The notes beneath the pieces were generated by a model, which saw only the letters and a list, made by a program, of their open reading frames with translations, ran no database searches and was not told where the DNA came from. A program made the translations under genes and the position numbers. Below are positions 41,395 through 49,702 of a DNA stretch of 52,542 nt, piece after piece; positions within the stretch are counted from its first letter, which is position 1, and each line of letters starts with the position of its first letter. Origin of the DNA: an uncultured Clostridia bacterium (lineage in GTDB: Bacteria > Bacillota > Clostridia > Christensenellales > CAG-314); assembly GCA_934203075.1 (NCBI GenBank), contig CAKPYT010000009.1, positions 1 to 52,542 on the forward strand, read 5' to 3'.

Positions 41395-41395
41395 T

Positions 41396-42127
41396 ATGCC
41401 GCCGGAAGTCTATCTGTTTCCCGCCGTCATTTTGCTTTGTTGCGTGGCTGCGGGGGTATGGTTCTTTCTGTTTGAGAACAAAAGCAAAAACGGGATGCGC
41501 CGCCTTTGCAAAGTGCTGAATGCACGCAGCATGCAAAACGACGTGATTTTTCACAATGCGGTCTGGAAGGACGCTGCCGGGGTGATTTGCACCGACCATA
41601 TCGTTTGCTCCGTCAAGGGGGTATTTGTCCTGAAAGAATTGAATCTGGCAGGGAAAATCGAGGGGGATGACGTCTCTTCGGTGTGGAAGGTCACCACCAA
41701 AGAAAAACGCGTCTGCACTTTCGATTCGCCCGTAAAGCAAAACGCAAGGGCCGTTGCCGCCTTAAAACAAATTCTCGGAAAAGATACTCCGATCGAAAGT
41801 ATCGTCGTTGCGGTGCAGGGCAAGACCGAATGCAACAGTGCACATCTGTGCACGCCGCGTTCCCTCAAAAAGTTTTTTGCCTCTTTGCCGGACGTGCAGA
41901 GCGAGGTGCAGAGGGCGGAGACGGCGCAACGTCTGGAGCAGTTCCTGGCAGGGCAAAAGCTGCGCAGAAAGGATCACACGGAAGTATTCTGGCGGGAGAC
42001 CAACCTTTGCCCCAAGTGTGGGGATCGAATGATCGCAAAGGGGAAGGGGTTCTGTCGCTGCGTCTGCAAAAAGAAAAGCTGCGGTTTTGAACTGCAAAGG
42101 GAAAACCGCAAACGCAAGAATGCCTGA
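41396..42127 (+). CDS. Membrane-anchored NERD-domain protein with C-terminal zinc ribbon
   Basis: A 243-residue protein. An N-terminal membrane segment (about residues 5-27) is followed by a NERD (nuclease-related) domain at about 45-150, seen in VCTDHIVCSVKGVFVLKELNLAG and VKQNARAVAALKQIL. The C-terminus holds two CxxC-type pairs (NLCPKCGDRM and CRCVCKKKSCGFEL), a zinc ribbon related to those of topoisomerase I tails. NERD is a predicted nuclease fold, so a DNA-processing role at the membrane is possible, but the catalytic residues cannot be confirmed by eye. GGGGGAGGAG overlaps the previous stop. It stands in a run behind dnaE and rlmD. Confidence 0.82.
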   Translation: MPPEVYLFPAVILLCCVAAGVWFFLFENKSKNGMRRLCKVLNARSMQNDVIFHNAVWKDAAGVICTDHIVCSVKGVFVLKELNLAGKIEGDDVSSVWKVTTKEKRVCTFDSPVKQNARAVAALKQILGKDTPIESIVVAVQGKTECNSAHLCTPRSLKKFFASLPDVQSEVQRAETAQRLEQFLAGQKLRRKDHTEVFWRETNLCPKCGDRMIAKGKGFCRCVCKKKSCGFELQRENRKRKNA

Positions 42128-42151
42128 ACGCAAAACAAAAGAGGAAACAGC

Positions 42152-43438
42152 ATGAGAGAACGCAGAACAAGAAGCAAAGCAAAATACGTTTTGTGCAGCA
42201 TCTTATTGATTCTTTTCGTGTTTGCCGGGGTAACGTTCGTCAAATACGCAATGCATAGAAAAGGAGATGCAAACTACGGCGAGGGAGAGTGGTCTGCGGA
42301 GGATTCTTTCCGCCTGGAGGACTATTCCGCGCAGAATTTATATTTGCCGCAGGACGCAGCAACGCTGAAGATTCTGCAGATTGCCGACCCGCAGTTGAAA
42401 GTCGGCGGTTGGACGAGGGATCGTCAAACGATGGACTTGCTTGCGCGTGCGCTGGATGCGGAGCAGCCGGATCTTGCCGTGTGTACGGGCGATCTGACGC
42501 TAAGTATTTTCACGTACGATGCCTATCGGTATTTTGCGGATTTTATGGAACAACGAAAACAATATTGGACCGTCGTTTTCGGCAACCACGATTCTCAGTT
42601 CGATTGCAGTAAAGAAACGCTTTGCAAAATGTTGTCGGAATATCGCTATTGCCTGTTTCAGCCCGGCCCCGAAAATTTAAGCGGTTCCGGAAACTTTTTA
42701 ATCAACGTGTATCGCGGGGACGAAACGATCCCGACTTATAGCCTCATTCTGATGGATTCCAACATGTATCCGGAGGATGAAAACAACGGGCTGATGGTTT
42801 GGAGATACGGGCATTTTTCCTCCGCACAGGTGGAATGGTACCGCTGGGCAGTGAAAGGCTTGCAAAGCAAAAACGCAGCGATTCAAAGTTCGCTGTTTTT
42901 CCATATTCCGTTGCAGGAACACGCCAAATTGTACTATGCAAACGAATTGGCATTGGGAAACGCCATTCCTTCCGAGATCGACCCCGCAACGCTCGGTGTC
43001 GCGTCTAACGTAAGCGGCGTAGTGCGGGAAGCCCCGAAAACCGAGGAGGAACTGATCGACGCCGGGTATCGGGTCGGGATTTTCTACCAGGGAAAAAACA
43101 CCGGGCTGTTTGCAGCGGCGGAAGAACTCGGCAGCACCAAGGGGATGTTCTTCGGGCATGACCACGTCAATACCTTTCGCGGAAGTTATAACGGAATTTT
43201 CATGGGCTATGGCAGGTGCTGCGGCTATCACACCTATCCGTATTTTTCCAAACCGTTTTTCCTCACCGAGTGGCTCGGGCTGAGCCATAAAGTGTTATGG
43301 AACGGGCAGCTTTGGCAGGATAGCGACGGGACCGTGCTGGAAAGAGGCTTTTCCGTCATCTCCGTCGGGCTGGATGCCTCCGACTACGGTTCGATCACCA
43401 TGACGGATCACGGAGATTCTTTTTACCGCGCGGCATAG
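42152..43438 (+). CDS. Membrane-anchored calcineurin-like metallophosphoesterase
   Basis: A 428-residue phosphoesterase held by an N-terminal membrane segment (about residues 12-31), so its catalytic domain is probably outside. Metal-site motifs in order: LQIADPQLK (D-x-Q, where many relatives have D-x-H), VCTGDLT, VFGNHDSQF, FFHIPLQEH and FFGHDHVN. The D-x-Q variant is known in some calcineurin-like families, so it need not be inactive. The substrate (phosphate ester or nucleotide) cannot be told. GAGGAAACAGC precedes ATG 42152. Last gene of the whiA-dnaE run, ending in a terminator shared with the convergent XRE gene. Confidence 0.9.
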   Translation: MRERRTRSKAKYVLCSILLILFVFAGVTFVKYAMHRKGDANYGEGEWSAEDSFRLEDYSAQNLYLPQDAATLKILQIADPQLKVGGWTRDRQTMDLLARALDAEQPDLAVCTGDLTLSIFTYDAYRYFADFMEQRKQYWTVVFGNHDSQFDCSKETLCKMLSEYRYCLFQPGPENLSGSGNFLINVYRGDETIPTYSLILMDSNMYPEDENNGLMVWRYGHFSSAQVEWYRWAVKGLQSKNAAIQSSLFFHIPLQEHAKLYYANELALGNAIPSEIDPATLGVASNVSGVVREAPKTEEELIDAGYRVGIFYQGKNTGLFAAAEELGSTKGMFFGHDHVNTFRGSYNGIFMGYGRCCGYHTYPYFSKPFFLTEWLGLSHKVLWNGQLWQDSDGTVLERGFSVISVGLDASDYGSITMTDHGDSFYRAA

Positions 43439-43462
43439 GGGAAAGGATTTCAAAAAAAGAAA

Positions 43463-43508
43463 AAAACGATTTTTCTGACGTCTGTCAAAAGAATCGTTTT
43501 CTTTTTTT
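43463..43508. terminator. Bidirectional terminator between convergent genes
   Basis: AAAACGATT (43463-43471) with AATCGTTTT (43492-43500) and an inner TGAC/GTCA stem, with long A and T runs on either side. Confidence 0.88.
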
Positions 43509-43584
43509 ATCGGGCTCCCGCAGGCTCTGCACACCAAGGCTGCGTTCCGGAAACCGTAAGTTCTTGGTTTTTGCGGGAAAAGCG

Positions 43585-44274
43585 CTATTCGTCGTTTCGT
43601 TTGCTTTTTCTTTTTTTGTGGCGTAAAAGAAACCACAACACCAAAAGACCTTGCAGCACTCCGGCCAGAACAGCCAAAAGCCAGATCTTTTCAATGTGCA
43701 CCGTCAGGCAGGTGGCAACGGTAGTGCCCCACAAAACGACGCTGGCACAAAGTGCGCTGAGCCAATCCGTTCCCCACAGCAAGCTGAACACCAACAACAC
43801 GATGCCGCTGGCCGGCACGGCGTAAATAAAGGCGAGCCATGCAAACCCGGCGGTTTGCGGCAAAATTCCCAGCACGACAAACGCCAGTGCAGCCACCACC
43901 CAGGCAAGCCCTGCGGAGAGCAGGGCAATCAGCACGCGGGAGGATTTTTCGTCCCTCGTTGCTTTTGCCTGCAGGTCTTCTTTCTCGTACAGCAGATCGT
44001 TTACGGAGCAATGGTAAATTTCGGCAAGCTTCACCAAAACGGTAAGATCCGGCATTCCTTCGCCGCGCTCCCATTTGGAAACGGACTTGTCCGAATAGTT
44101 CAGCATCGACGCCAGTTTGGATTGGGTATACCCGGCGTTGGTGCGGTATTTTACAAGTTGCTTTGCCAGAACTTTGTTCACGTCGTAATTTTCGGCGACC
44201 GGTTCTTTTTGCGCTTGCACTTCGCCTGCGGTTTCTTCTTCGGAGGCGTCGAACGGTAATTTATTCTTCATCAT
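43585..44274 (-). CDS. XRE-family regulator with four-helix membrane domain
   Basis: A 229-residue protein. Residues about 35-100 are a Cro/CI-type helix-turn-helix (LAKQLVKYRTNAGYTQSKLASMLNYSDKSVSKWERGEGMPDL), followed by a cytosolic linker and about four membrane segments (about 115-220: LIALLSAGLAWVVAALAFVV and so on) with a basic tail (RHKKRKSKRNDE). It is a membrane-bound transcription factor whose signal is not known. The start is placed at ATG 44274 (a second ATG follows at once) because the -10 box TATAAT at 44281-44286 lies only six bases upstream, which excludes the longer frame to 44298 and suggests a leaderless mRNA. Confidence 0.88.
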   Translation of the reverse strand: MMKNKLPFDASEEETAGEVQAQKEPVAENYDVNKVLAKQLVKYRTNAGYTQSKLASMLNYSDKSVSKWERGEGMPDLTVLVKLAEIYHCSVNDLLYEKEDLQAKATRDEKSSRVLIALLSAGLAWVVAALAFVVLGILPQTAGFAWLAFIYAVPASGIVLLVFSLLWGTDWLSALCASVVLWGTTVATCLTVHIEKIWLLAVLAGVLQGLLVLWFLLRHKKRKSKRNDE

Positions 44275-44280
44275 AGGGAT

Positions 44281-44309
44281 ATTATAACAAAAAGGCATAA
44301 AAAATACAA
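44281..44309 (-). promoter_or_regulatory. Promoter of the XRE regulator, leaderless geometry
   Basis: Read leftward: -10 TATAAT (44281-44286) with TGT before it; weak -35 TTGTAT (44304-44309) at 17 bases. Six bases separate the -10 from the ATG, as at whiA. Confidence 0.65.
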
Positions 44310-44442
44310 GTATTTTCTGTATTCTACCGGCAGTAGAGCCATTTTTCTGCGGGGTAGACTCCCGGGAAACTGGGGGAGAGCCCGTTGCTTTTTTGCGAGA
44401 CGAGCCGTTTTGTTTCGTAGGGCGGGGGCAGCGACGCGTAGG

Positions 44443-44471
44443 GTGTCAAAGAGGGGGAAGCATGCTACAAT
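44443..44471 (+). promoter_or_regulatory. degV promoter
   Basis: -10 TACAAT (44466-44471) preceded by TGC; weak -35 GTGTCA (44443-44448) at 17 bases. Confidence 0.6.
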
Positions 44472-44507
44472 AGCAGGGAAGACAATACCACGAATGGGAG
44501 GGGCATA

Positions 44508-45362
44508 ATGAAACTGATTCTTTCGGTGGAAGCAACCTGTGACCTGACGCCTCAATTGATTTCGGCATACGATCTCACAGTGTTTGACATGAAATACAGC
44601 ATAGACGGCGTAGAATACAGCACGGCAACGGATACCGTGCAATCCAGCGGATTATATGAAAAGATGCGCAACGGTGCAGTGACGCGTACGTCGCAAATCA
44701 ACGAAAACTACTACGAGGAATACTTTTCGGAACTAAGCAAACAGGGCGTGCCGATCGTGCACGTGGCACTTTCCAGCGGACTCAGCGGAACGGTGCAGAG
44801 CGCAGCCCTTGCGGCCGAATTGTTGAATCGGGAAAACGGCAGTGAAATCTACGTGGTGGATTCTCTTTGTGCCTGTGCGGGGCAGGGCTTGCTGGCGGTA
44901 CTCGGCCGGCGTTTTGCAGAGCAGGCCCAAAGCGCAAAAGAGGTGGCGGATTATCTGGAAAAAATCCGTTGGAAAGTGCAGAATGCGTTCAGCGTGGACA
45001 ATTTGCGCTACCTGGCAAACGGCGGTCGGCTGAAGGCGAGCAAAGCCCTCATCGGCAACATTTTAAAAATCAAACCGATGATGTATATGGATAACGAAGG
45101 GCACCTGGCCGTGCAGTACAGTGTCATTTCTCGCAGGAAGGCGCTGAAGGAATTTGTAAAAAACTATGCGGAACAGCGGGATCCTTCCGGCGATCTTTGC
45201 TTTATTTCGCATGCCGGCTGTCCGGAGGATGCAGAGTATATCCGGGAGGGGATTCTGGAAAAGACGGGCGTCCGGTGCGAGATTACGGATCTCGGCCCCG
45301 TGATCGGCGCGCATTCCGGCCCCGGCACGATTGCCGTGTTTTATCTTGCCAAACAAAGATAA
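44508..45362 (+). CDS. DegV-family fatty-acid-binding protein
   Basis: A 284-residue DegV protein. Members (FakB in Staphylococcus) bind a fatty acid and present it to a kinase (FakA) for phosphorylation. Signature parts: ATCDLTPQLI at the N-terminus, VTRTSQINENYYEEYF, HVALSSGLSGTVQSA (the Ser-containing acyl-binding loop), DNLRYLANGGRLKASKA and GPVIGAHSGPGTIAVFY at the end. AGGGG before ATG 44508 is the ribosome binding site. No fakA homologue is adjacent, but the next two genes (lipid kinase and acyltransferase) also handle lipids, so the stretch 44-47 kb is a small lipid-metabolism group, each with separate or partly shared transcription. Confidence 0.93.
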   Translation: MKLILSVEATCDLTPQLISAYDLTVFDMKYSIDGVEYSTATDTVQSSGLYEKMRNGAVTRTSQINENYYEEYFSELSKQGVPIVHVALSSGLSGTVQSAALAAELLNRENGSEIYVVDSLCACAGQGLLAVLGRRFAEQAQSAKEVADYLEKIRWKVQNAFSVDNLRYLANGGRLKASKALIGNILKIKPMMYMDNEGHLAVQYSVISRRKALKEFVKNYAEQRDPSGDLCFISHAGCPEDAEYIREGILEKTGVRCEITDLGPVIGAHSGPGTIAVFYLAKQR

Positions 45363-45405
45363 AACAAACAAAAAAAAGAAATTCAGACGATATCTCAAAA
45401 AAGCC

Positions 45406-45434
45406 TTTCAAAAAATCGGTTCCAATGGTATAAT
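45406..45434 (+). promoter_or_regulatory. Promoter of the lipid kinase/plsC pair
   Basis: -35 TTTCAA (45406-45411), 17-base spacer, -10 TATAAT (45429-45434) preceded by TGG. Confidence 0.75.
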
Positions 45435-45468
45435 TGAAATGTTAACGACCGATTCGCGAGAGGTTTTT

Positions 45469-46368
45469 ATGAAATACGTCTTCATTGTAAACGGTATGGC
45501 GGGGAAAGAATCCATTCGCACCCGTTTGGCAGAGCAGCTAAAACAAAATCAAACTCCGTTCGAGTATGAAATATACGCAACCAAAGCCAAAAGAGACGCA
45601 ACGAGTTACGTTGCGGAGTGTTGCCAAAAAGCCCCGGAGGAGGAGATTTGTTTCGTTGCCTGCGGAGGAGACGGCACCATTAACGAAGTGGTCAACGGCG
45701 TCATGCATCAGCCGAACAAGTGCTTTGCGGTACTGGCCTTCGGCACCGGCAACGATTTTGTAAAGTATTATCCCGATCGCAATTTCCTCTCGCTGGAGCA
45801 GTTGCTGAAGGGCAAAAAGCAAAAAATCGATGCCATTCGCGTCAACAACTCTTACGCAATCAACGTTGTCAACTTCGGGTTCGAATCGATCGTGTGCAGC
45901 AATGCCAACCGCCTGAAGGAGCACGGCTACAGCGGAAAATCCGCCTACGTGCGCAGCATTCCGAAGGCACTGTTCTCCGGAAGGAGAAATGCCATAACGA
46001 TTTGGGCAGACGGGGAAAAAATCACCAAAGACAGAATGCTTCTTTGTACGTTTGCCAATTGTAAGTTTGTCGGCGGGCAGTATCAATGCGCGCCTCTGGC
46101 GGATAACAGCGACGGATGGATGGAAGTCTGCCTGATGCATCCCATGTCCCTGTTGCGGTTTCTGCGGATGATCGGCTATTACGAACGCGGCGAGCATCTG
46201 AAGCAAAAGGGGCTTATCAGACATTGCGTGTATCGTCGTGCAAAAACGGCAAAAATCACTTCTCAAAAAGTGATCGAGGCCTGCCTGGACGGGGAAATGT
46301 ACGCAGGGACGGAGTTCGATTTGGAAATTCTTCCGCGCGCAGTGGAAATTGTTTTGCCGCAAGCCTGA
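45469..46368 (+). CDS. Diacylglycerol kinase-type lipid kinase
   Basis: A 299-residue kinase of the DgkB/YegS family, which phosphorylates diacylglycerol to phosphatidic acid at the membrane and recycles lipid from lipoteichoic acid synthesis. FIVNGMAGKES opens the fold, the nucleotide loop is VACGGDGTINEVVNGV, followed by LAFGTGNDFVKYY; the C-terminal beta sandwich has CTFANCKFVGGQYQCAP and LDGEMYAGTEFDLEI. ATG 45469 is used because the -10 box ends at 45434; the longer frame from 45331 would cross the promoter. plsC starts 30 bases after its stop. Confidence 0.92.
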   Translation: MKYVFIVNGMAGKESIRTRLAEQLKQNQTPFEYEIYATKAKRDATSYVAECCQKAPEEEICFVACGGDGTINEVVNGVMHQPNKCFAVLAFGTGNDFVKYYPDRNFLSLEQLLKGKKQKIDAIRVNNSYAINVVNFGFESIVCSNANRLKEHGYSGKSAYVRSIPKALFSGRRNAITIWADGEKITKDRMLLCTFANCKFVGGQYQCAPLADNSDGWMEVCLMHPMSLLRFLRMIGYYERGEHLKQKGLIRHCVYRRAKTAKITSQKVIEACLDGEMYAGTEFDLEILPRAVEIVLPQA

Positions 46369-46398
46369 AGCAATGCGGCAATTGCTATAAGGAATCAG

Positions 46399-47220
46399 AT
46401 GTTTCAGATTATCGCCTTTGTTTTATCTACCATCGCAACCGTAGCCGTAGCCTTGTTGGTTCCCACCAACAAGGTATGGTTTTCTTTGCTTGCTTTTGTG
46501 GCCGCTTACGTTGCGTGCTTTTTGTTGTTCTGGCTCGTCACCATTTTGCTGGCGTTGTTCGTAAACAAAAAGAAGGAACATGTAAAATACAATGCGTTTT
46601 ATCATAACTTTCTGGCGTTCATGATCGAGTACGTTTGTTCCTTCGTGCGGGTGAAAACGATTGTTTCCGGTGCGGAAAAAATCCCGAAGGATTGCCGCTT
46701 TTTGCTGGTTGCAAATCACGTCTCCAACTTTGATCCTCTGTTGACCTACGCGGCGCTGCGAAAGTATCGCCTGGCGTATATCTCCAAAACAAGTAATTTC
46801 CGCATTCCCGTAGCGGGGGCACTGATGTATAAAAACGGCTTTTTGGCACTCAATCGCACAGATCCGCGCGAGGGGATGAAGACCATCGTCAACGCGCAGA
46901 AGAGAATCGAGTCCGGCGAGTATAGCATTGCCGTGTATCCGGAGGGAACGCTCAAGAAAACGCAGGAATTGTTGCTGACGTTCAAATCCGGCAGTTTCAA
47001 GATCGCGCAGCGTGCCGATGTCCCGGTGGTGATTGCCTGCACCAAAAACACGCAAAAAATCCACAAGAATTTCCCTTGGCGCAAAACCGTGGTGTCTCTG
47101 GAAATTCTGGACGTGATTCAGCCGCAAAACTTTGCCAACACCCAGGAAATGGCAGAATATGCGCAGCAAAAAATTGCCGCCTGCTTAACGCAGCCGGAAG
47201 GAACGGCAGCCCGCCGATAA
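46399..47220 (+). CDS. plsC: 1-acyl-sn-glycerol-3-phosphate acyltransferase
   Basis: A 273-residue lipid acyltransferase that adds the second acyl chain to make phosphatidic acid. Two hydrophobic segments at about residues 2-20 and 27-54 anchor it. The catalytic block is VANHVSNFDPLLT (H-x4-D), followed by GFLALNRTD and the AVYPEGTLKKT block, which together bind the glycerol phosphate. Together with the lipid kinase just upstream, both products feed the phosphatidic-acid pool. The ribosome binding site is weak (AAGGAATCAG before ATG 46399). A clear terminator follows, so the two form one transcription unit. Confidence 0.93.
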   Translation: MFQIIAFVLSTIATVAVALLVPTNKVWFSLLAFVAAYVACFLLFWLVTILLALFVNKKKEHVKYNAFYHNFLAFMIEYVCSFVRVKTIVSGAEKIPKDCRFLLVANHVSNFDPLLTYAALRKYRLAYISKTSNFRIPVAGALMYKNGFLALNRTDPREGMKTIVNAQKRIESGEYSIAVYPEGTLKKTQELLLTFKSGSFKIAQRADVPVVIACTKNTQKIHKNFPWRKTVVSLEILDVIQPQNFANTQEMAEYAQQKIAACLTQPEGTAARR

Positions 47221-47243
47221 AATTGCATTTTAAATCAAAAGAA

Positions 47244-47270
47244 AAACTCTGCAGCAGCAGAGTTTTTTTG
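47244..47270 (+). terminator. Terminator after plsC
   Basis: AACTCTGC (47245-47252), loop AGCA, GCAGAGTT (47257-47264), then TTTTT. Confidence 0.95.
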
Positions 47271-47454
47271 ATGCCTGTTTTAAAGTATTTGAAGTATTTT
47301 TTACCGGGAAAAACACGTTTTGTTTTGCAGGTCTTTTTCCAAAAAGGGGAGGGGTTGCGGCAATCCCGAAAAAGAGGGGGGCTTGCAGCGCAGATTTTCG
47401 GGCACAGAAGCAAGCGCAGTGCTTGCAGGTGCGGGGCACCGTTTGCAAAGGGGC

Positions 47455-48150
47455 TCAAAAGTCGTTCGGCACGGTAAGTTGCCGCAAGATCGAATCCGCA
47501 AGCAATTGCTGCCCTTTTTCGCTCAGGTGAATGCCGTCGTCGCAGAGGAAGGTCTCAAAGTCCGCCAAAGGCAGAAAAGCGCTTCTTGCGTCCAGATACG
47601 TTGCGTTCGTTTCCTCTGCCATTGCCCGGATGAGCGCATTGTAATACTCCTGTCTGCGGCCGATGGCGTTCACGTCCCCGCGCAGAAATCGCAAAACCTG
47701 CGCCCCGTCTGCTATTTCGGAGATGCGCCGATAATACCATTGCGGGCTGATCGGCGTGCAGCCCACGCAAAACACGGGAACTCTCGTTTGAAGTTTTCGA
47801 ATCGCATCGAGGTAAAGCGTACGGAATTCCTCAATTTCTACTTTGCAGGGGTGCGTCGTCAGGGGGGCGGCGGCAACTTCTTGCCAAAGGTAGTCGCAAT
47901 CGTTTCCGCCTACCGATAAAACCGCAACGTTCCGTTTTGTCGGGTTCAGTTCGTCAAGGTATTGCTCTATCCGCTTTTTCTGTGTCAGGCGGCGGATGGT
48001 CTGACCGATTTGCGAGCGGTTGTCCAACTCGGCGCACCGTTTTTCTGCCACGACGGTTGCCGCACGTGTCGGCAGCATGGTAAATTTATGGTCGAGATAA
48101 CCGCACCCCAGTGCGACGGAATCTCCGAATACGGTAATTCTTGTTTGCAT
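47455..48150 (-). CDS. SGNH/GDSL-family hydrolase
   Basis: A 231-residue esterase/lipase-like hydrolase. The four blocks are present: VFGDSVALGCG (catalytic Ser in GDS), NRSQIGQTI (block II region with a Gly), VLSVGGNDCDYLW (block III, GGND) and DDGIHLSEKGQ (catalytic Asp and His). No signal peptide or membrane segment, so it is likely cytosolic. The substrate cannot be told from sequence. GGGAGGG lies before ATG 48150. It is transcribed alone from a promoter at 48175-48203, convergent with plsC; the 234-base gap between them holds only the plsC terminator. Confidence 0.9.
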   Translation of the reverse strand: MQTRITVFGDSVALGCGYLDHKFTMLPTRAATVVAEKRCAELDNRSQIGQTIRRLTQKKRIEQYLDELNPTKRNVAVLSVGGNDCDYLWQEVAAAPLTTHPCKVEIEEFRTLYLDAIRKLQTRVPVFCVGCTPISPQWYYRRISEIADGAQVLRFLRGDVNAIGRRQEYYNALIRAMAEETNATYLDARSAFLPLADFETFLCDDGIHLSEKGQQLLADSILRQLTVPNDF

Positions 48151-48174
48151 ACGTTCCCTCCCGTAAGTGCTTTT

Positions 48175-48203
48175 ATCATAACGAAAGAAGCAGAAAAAGC
48201 CAA
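48175..48203 (-). promoter_or_regulatory. Promoter of the SGNH hydrolase
   Basis: Read leftward: -35 TTGGCT (48198-48203), 17-base spacer, -10 TATGAT (48175-48180). Confidence 0.65.
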
Positions 48204-48318
48204 CCTATCCTGCGGCCTTACGGCTCTATTCGTTTTTTGCAGGATTCTATCGTACTCTTTCGCCCGGTAGAGAACCGTTCCGTCCCGATAGAGTCGCCTT
48301 TCGAAACGCGGCGGAAAG

Positions 48319-48347
48319 AAAAAAAAGCAGTGCTCTTGGGGCACTGC
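48319..48347 (-). terminator. Terminator of the TraX-like gene
   Basis: GCAGTGC (48327-48333) pairs with GCACTGC (48341-48347); leftward it runs into TTTTTTTTC. Confidence 0.92.
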
Positions 48348-48437
48348 CGGTAAAAATCGTGTCGGTTGGTTTTTCGCTTTGCGTTCTTTCGGGAAGAACG
48401 CTTTTTTCGCAAATCAGATCGGTTCGGACAGGTTTCT

Positions 48438-49223
48438 TCAGTGCAGAAGAAGTTGCAGCACGCCGAGAATCGCCAGATGCAGCGGATAGTAGGCATAGAA
48501 CAGCCATTTCATCACGCGGTTGACCTTCGGGTTCTTTCCGCGTGCTCCGTTGTACAGCAGCAAAACGGGCAGTGCCAGCACCACGCACATTTGCAGCAGA
48601 CCGTATACGGTATCCATTGCAAAACAATAAACGAGGGCATACATGGCGTAAAAGGCAAACGAGGCCAGAATTTGTGCTTTCGGGTTGCCGCGGTTCGTGC
48701 CGATGGCAAAAATCACCAGGGATGCAATGCAGCTCCAATCGCTCGGGAAGGCCGCCACGCACAACAGTGCAAAAAGAACGGTCTTTTTCCAGGGTTTCCA
48801 GTTCGTGTCGTTCAGGCGCAGCATCGTCAGGCCGATGAAGTAAGGCCAAATCACACTGGTTTGGTTCAGAAAATGCCCGAACCCTTGCCCCGTGGCAAAG
48901 GGGATGAGGCTCAGCCAGCCGTATTCCCGAAAGGCCATGGATTGCATCATATACGGCACGTGAGACAGTGCCGCAAACACCAACAGCCTGCGGGAGTATT
49001 TTTTGACGTCATGCGTGTAGTGATATCCTTCCGCAATAAAAAAGCACATAATCGGGCAGGTGAGCCTGCCGATGGCATGCATTGCCAGGGGCAGAAGTTC
49101 GGCCGGATACCCTGGAAAGAAAAACCAGGCAAGATGATCGATGGTCATCGCCACGATGGCAATCAATTTCAGTGCGTTGGCATTGAGTTTTTGGTAGGGC
49201 TTTTGCAATAGGGCGTTGTCCAT
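48438..49223 (-). CDS. TraX-family integral membrane protein
   Basis: A 261-residue protein of about eight membrane segments, matching the TraX family. NANALKLIAIVAMTIDHLAWFFF is the typical first segment, followed by MHAIGRLTCPIMCFFIAEGYHYT and the last segment FYAYYPLHLAILGVLQLLL. TraX acetylates F pilin in E. coli, but in Bacillota the name covers many chromosomal acyltransferase-like membrane proteins of unknown substrate; there is no conjugation gene nearby. Its start is 10 bases after the stop of the small membrane protein encoded before it on the same strand, so both are read from one mRNA. Confidence 0.88.
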   Translation of the reverse strand: MDNALLQKPYQKLNANALKLIAIVAMTIDHLAWFFFPGYPAELLPLAMHAIGRLTCPIMCFFIAEGYHYTHDVKKYSRRLLVFAALSHVPYMMQSMAFREYGWLSLIPFATGQGFGHFLNQTSVIWPYFIGLTMLRLNDTNWKPWKKTVLFALLCVAAFPSDWSCIASLVIFAIGTNRGNPKAQILASFAFYAMYALVYCFAMDTVYGLLQMCVVLALPVLLLYNGARGKNPKVNRVMKWLFYAYYPLHLAILGVLQLLLH

Positions 49224-49233
49224 GGGTTTTTCC

Positions 49234-49647
49234 TCATTTTGCGTCCGTCGTAGCGGAAGGTTCTGTTGCCGTGTCGGATTTTTCCGTTTGCTTTTGCAAT
49301 TCCTGCCGCAGCGCTTCGTTTTGCTCCGTCAGTTTTTGCAGTTCTTGCTGCAGTTGCGCGTAGTTGTTTCGCTTTTTCTCGGAGGGCGCGCGTTTTTTGC
49401 GCGGCAGCGACGGAATTAGCATGGCGGCGAACAGCAGCAGAATGCCCCCCACGATGCAAAGCAAAAACAGGGAAGGGTTGTAGTAAATCCCCAGCAGCAC
49501 GCCTCCGCAAACGGTAAGCAGCCCAAACCCTAAAAAAATGCCGAAAAGCAGTTGTATGGCATCGGCGGATTGCTTTTGAACGTGTTCCGTAAAACGTTGG
49601 CGTTCGGTTTTCTCTTGTTTTTGTTCGTTCGAACCGTTGGTATGCAT
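49234..49647 (-). CDS. Small two-segment membrane protein with coiled-coil tail
   Basis: A 137-residue protein I cannot assign to a named family. A charged N-terminus (about 1-30) is followed by two membrane segments (about 33-53 and 58-79: LLFGIFLGFGLLTVCGGVLL and LFLLCIVGGILLLFAAMLI), a basic stretch (PRKKRAPSEKKR) and a Gln/Glu-rich coiled coil (about 92-122: YAQLQQELQKLTEQNEALRQ). The loop between the segments is very short, so both ends are probably cytosolic. GGGAGGG precedes ATG 49647. It is first in a two-gene unit with the TraX-like gene. Confidence 0.75.
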   Translation of the reverse strand: MHTNGSNEQKQEKTERQRFTEHVQKQSADAIQLLFGIFLGFGLLTVCGGVLLGIYYNPSLFLLCIVGGILLLFAAMLIPSLPRKKRAPSEKKRNNYAQLQQELQKLTEQNEALRQELQKQTEKSDTATEPSATTDAK

Positions 49648-49673
49648 AGTGCCCTCCCTTGGTCTATGCCGTC

Positions 49674-49702
49674 AGTATAACACAAACGTCGCTTTTCTTC
49701 AA
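49674..49702 (-). promoter_or_regulatory. Promoter of the small membrane protein/TraX unit
   Basis: Read leftward: -35 TTGAAG (49697-49702), 17-base spacer, -10 TATACT (49674-49679) preceded by TGT. The divergent stretch 49703-49958 holds no gene and is A+T rich. Confidence 0.75.
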
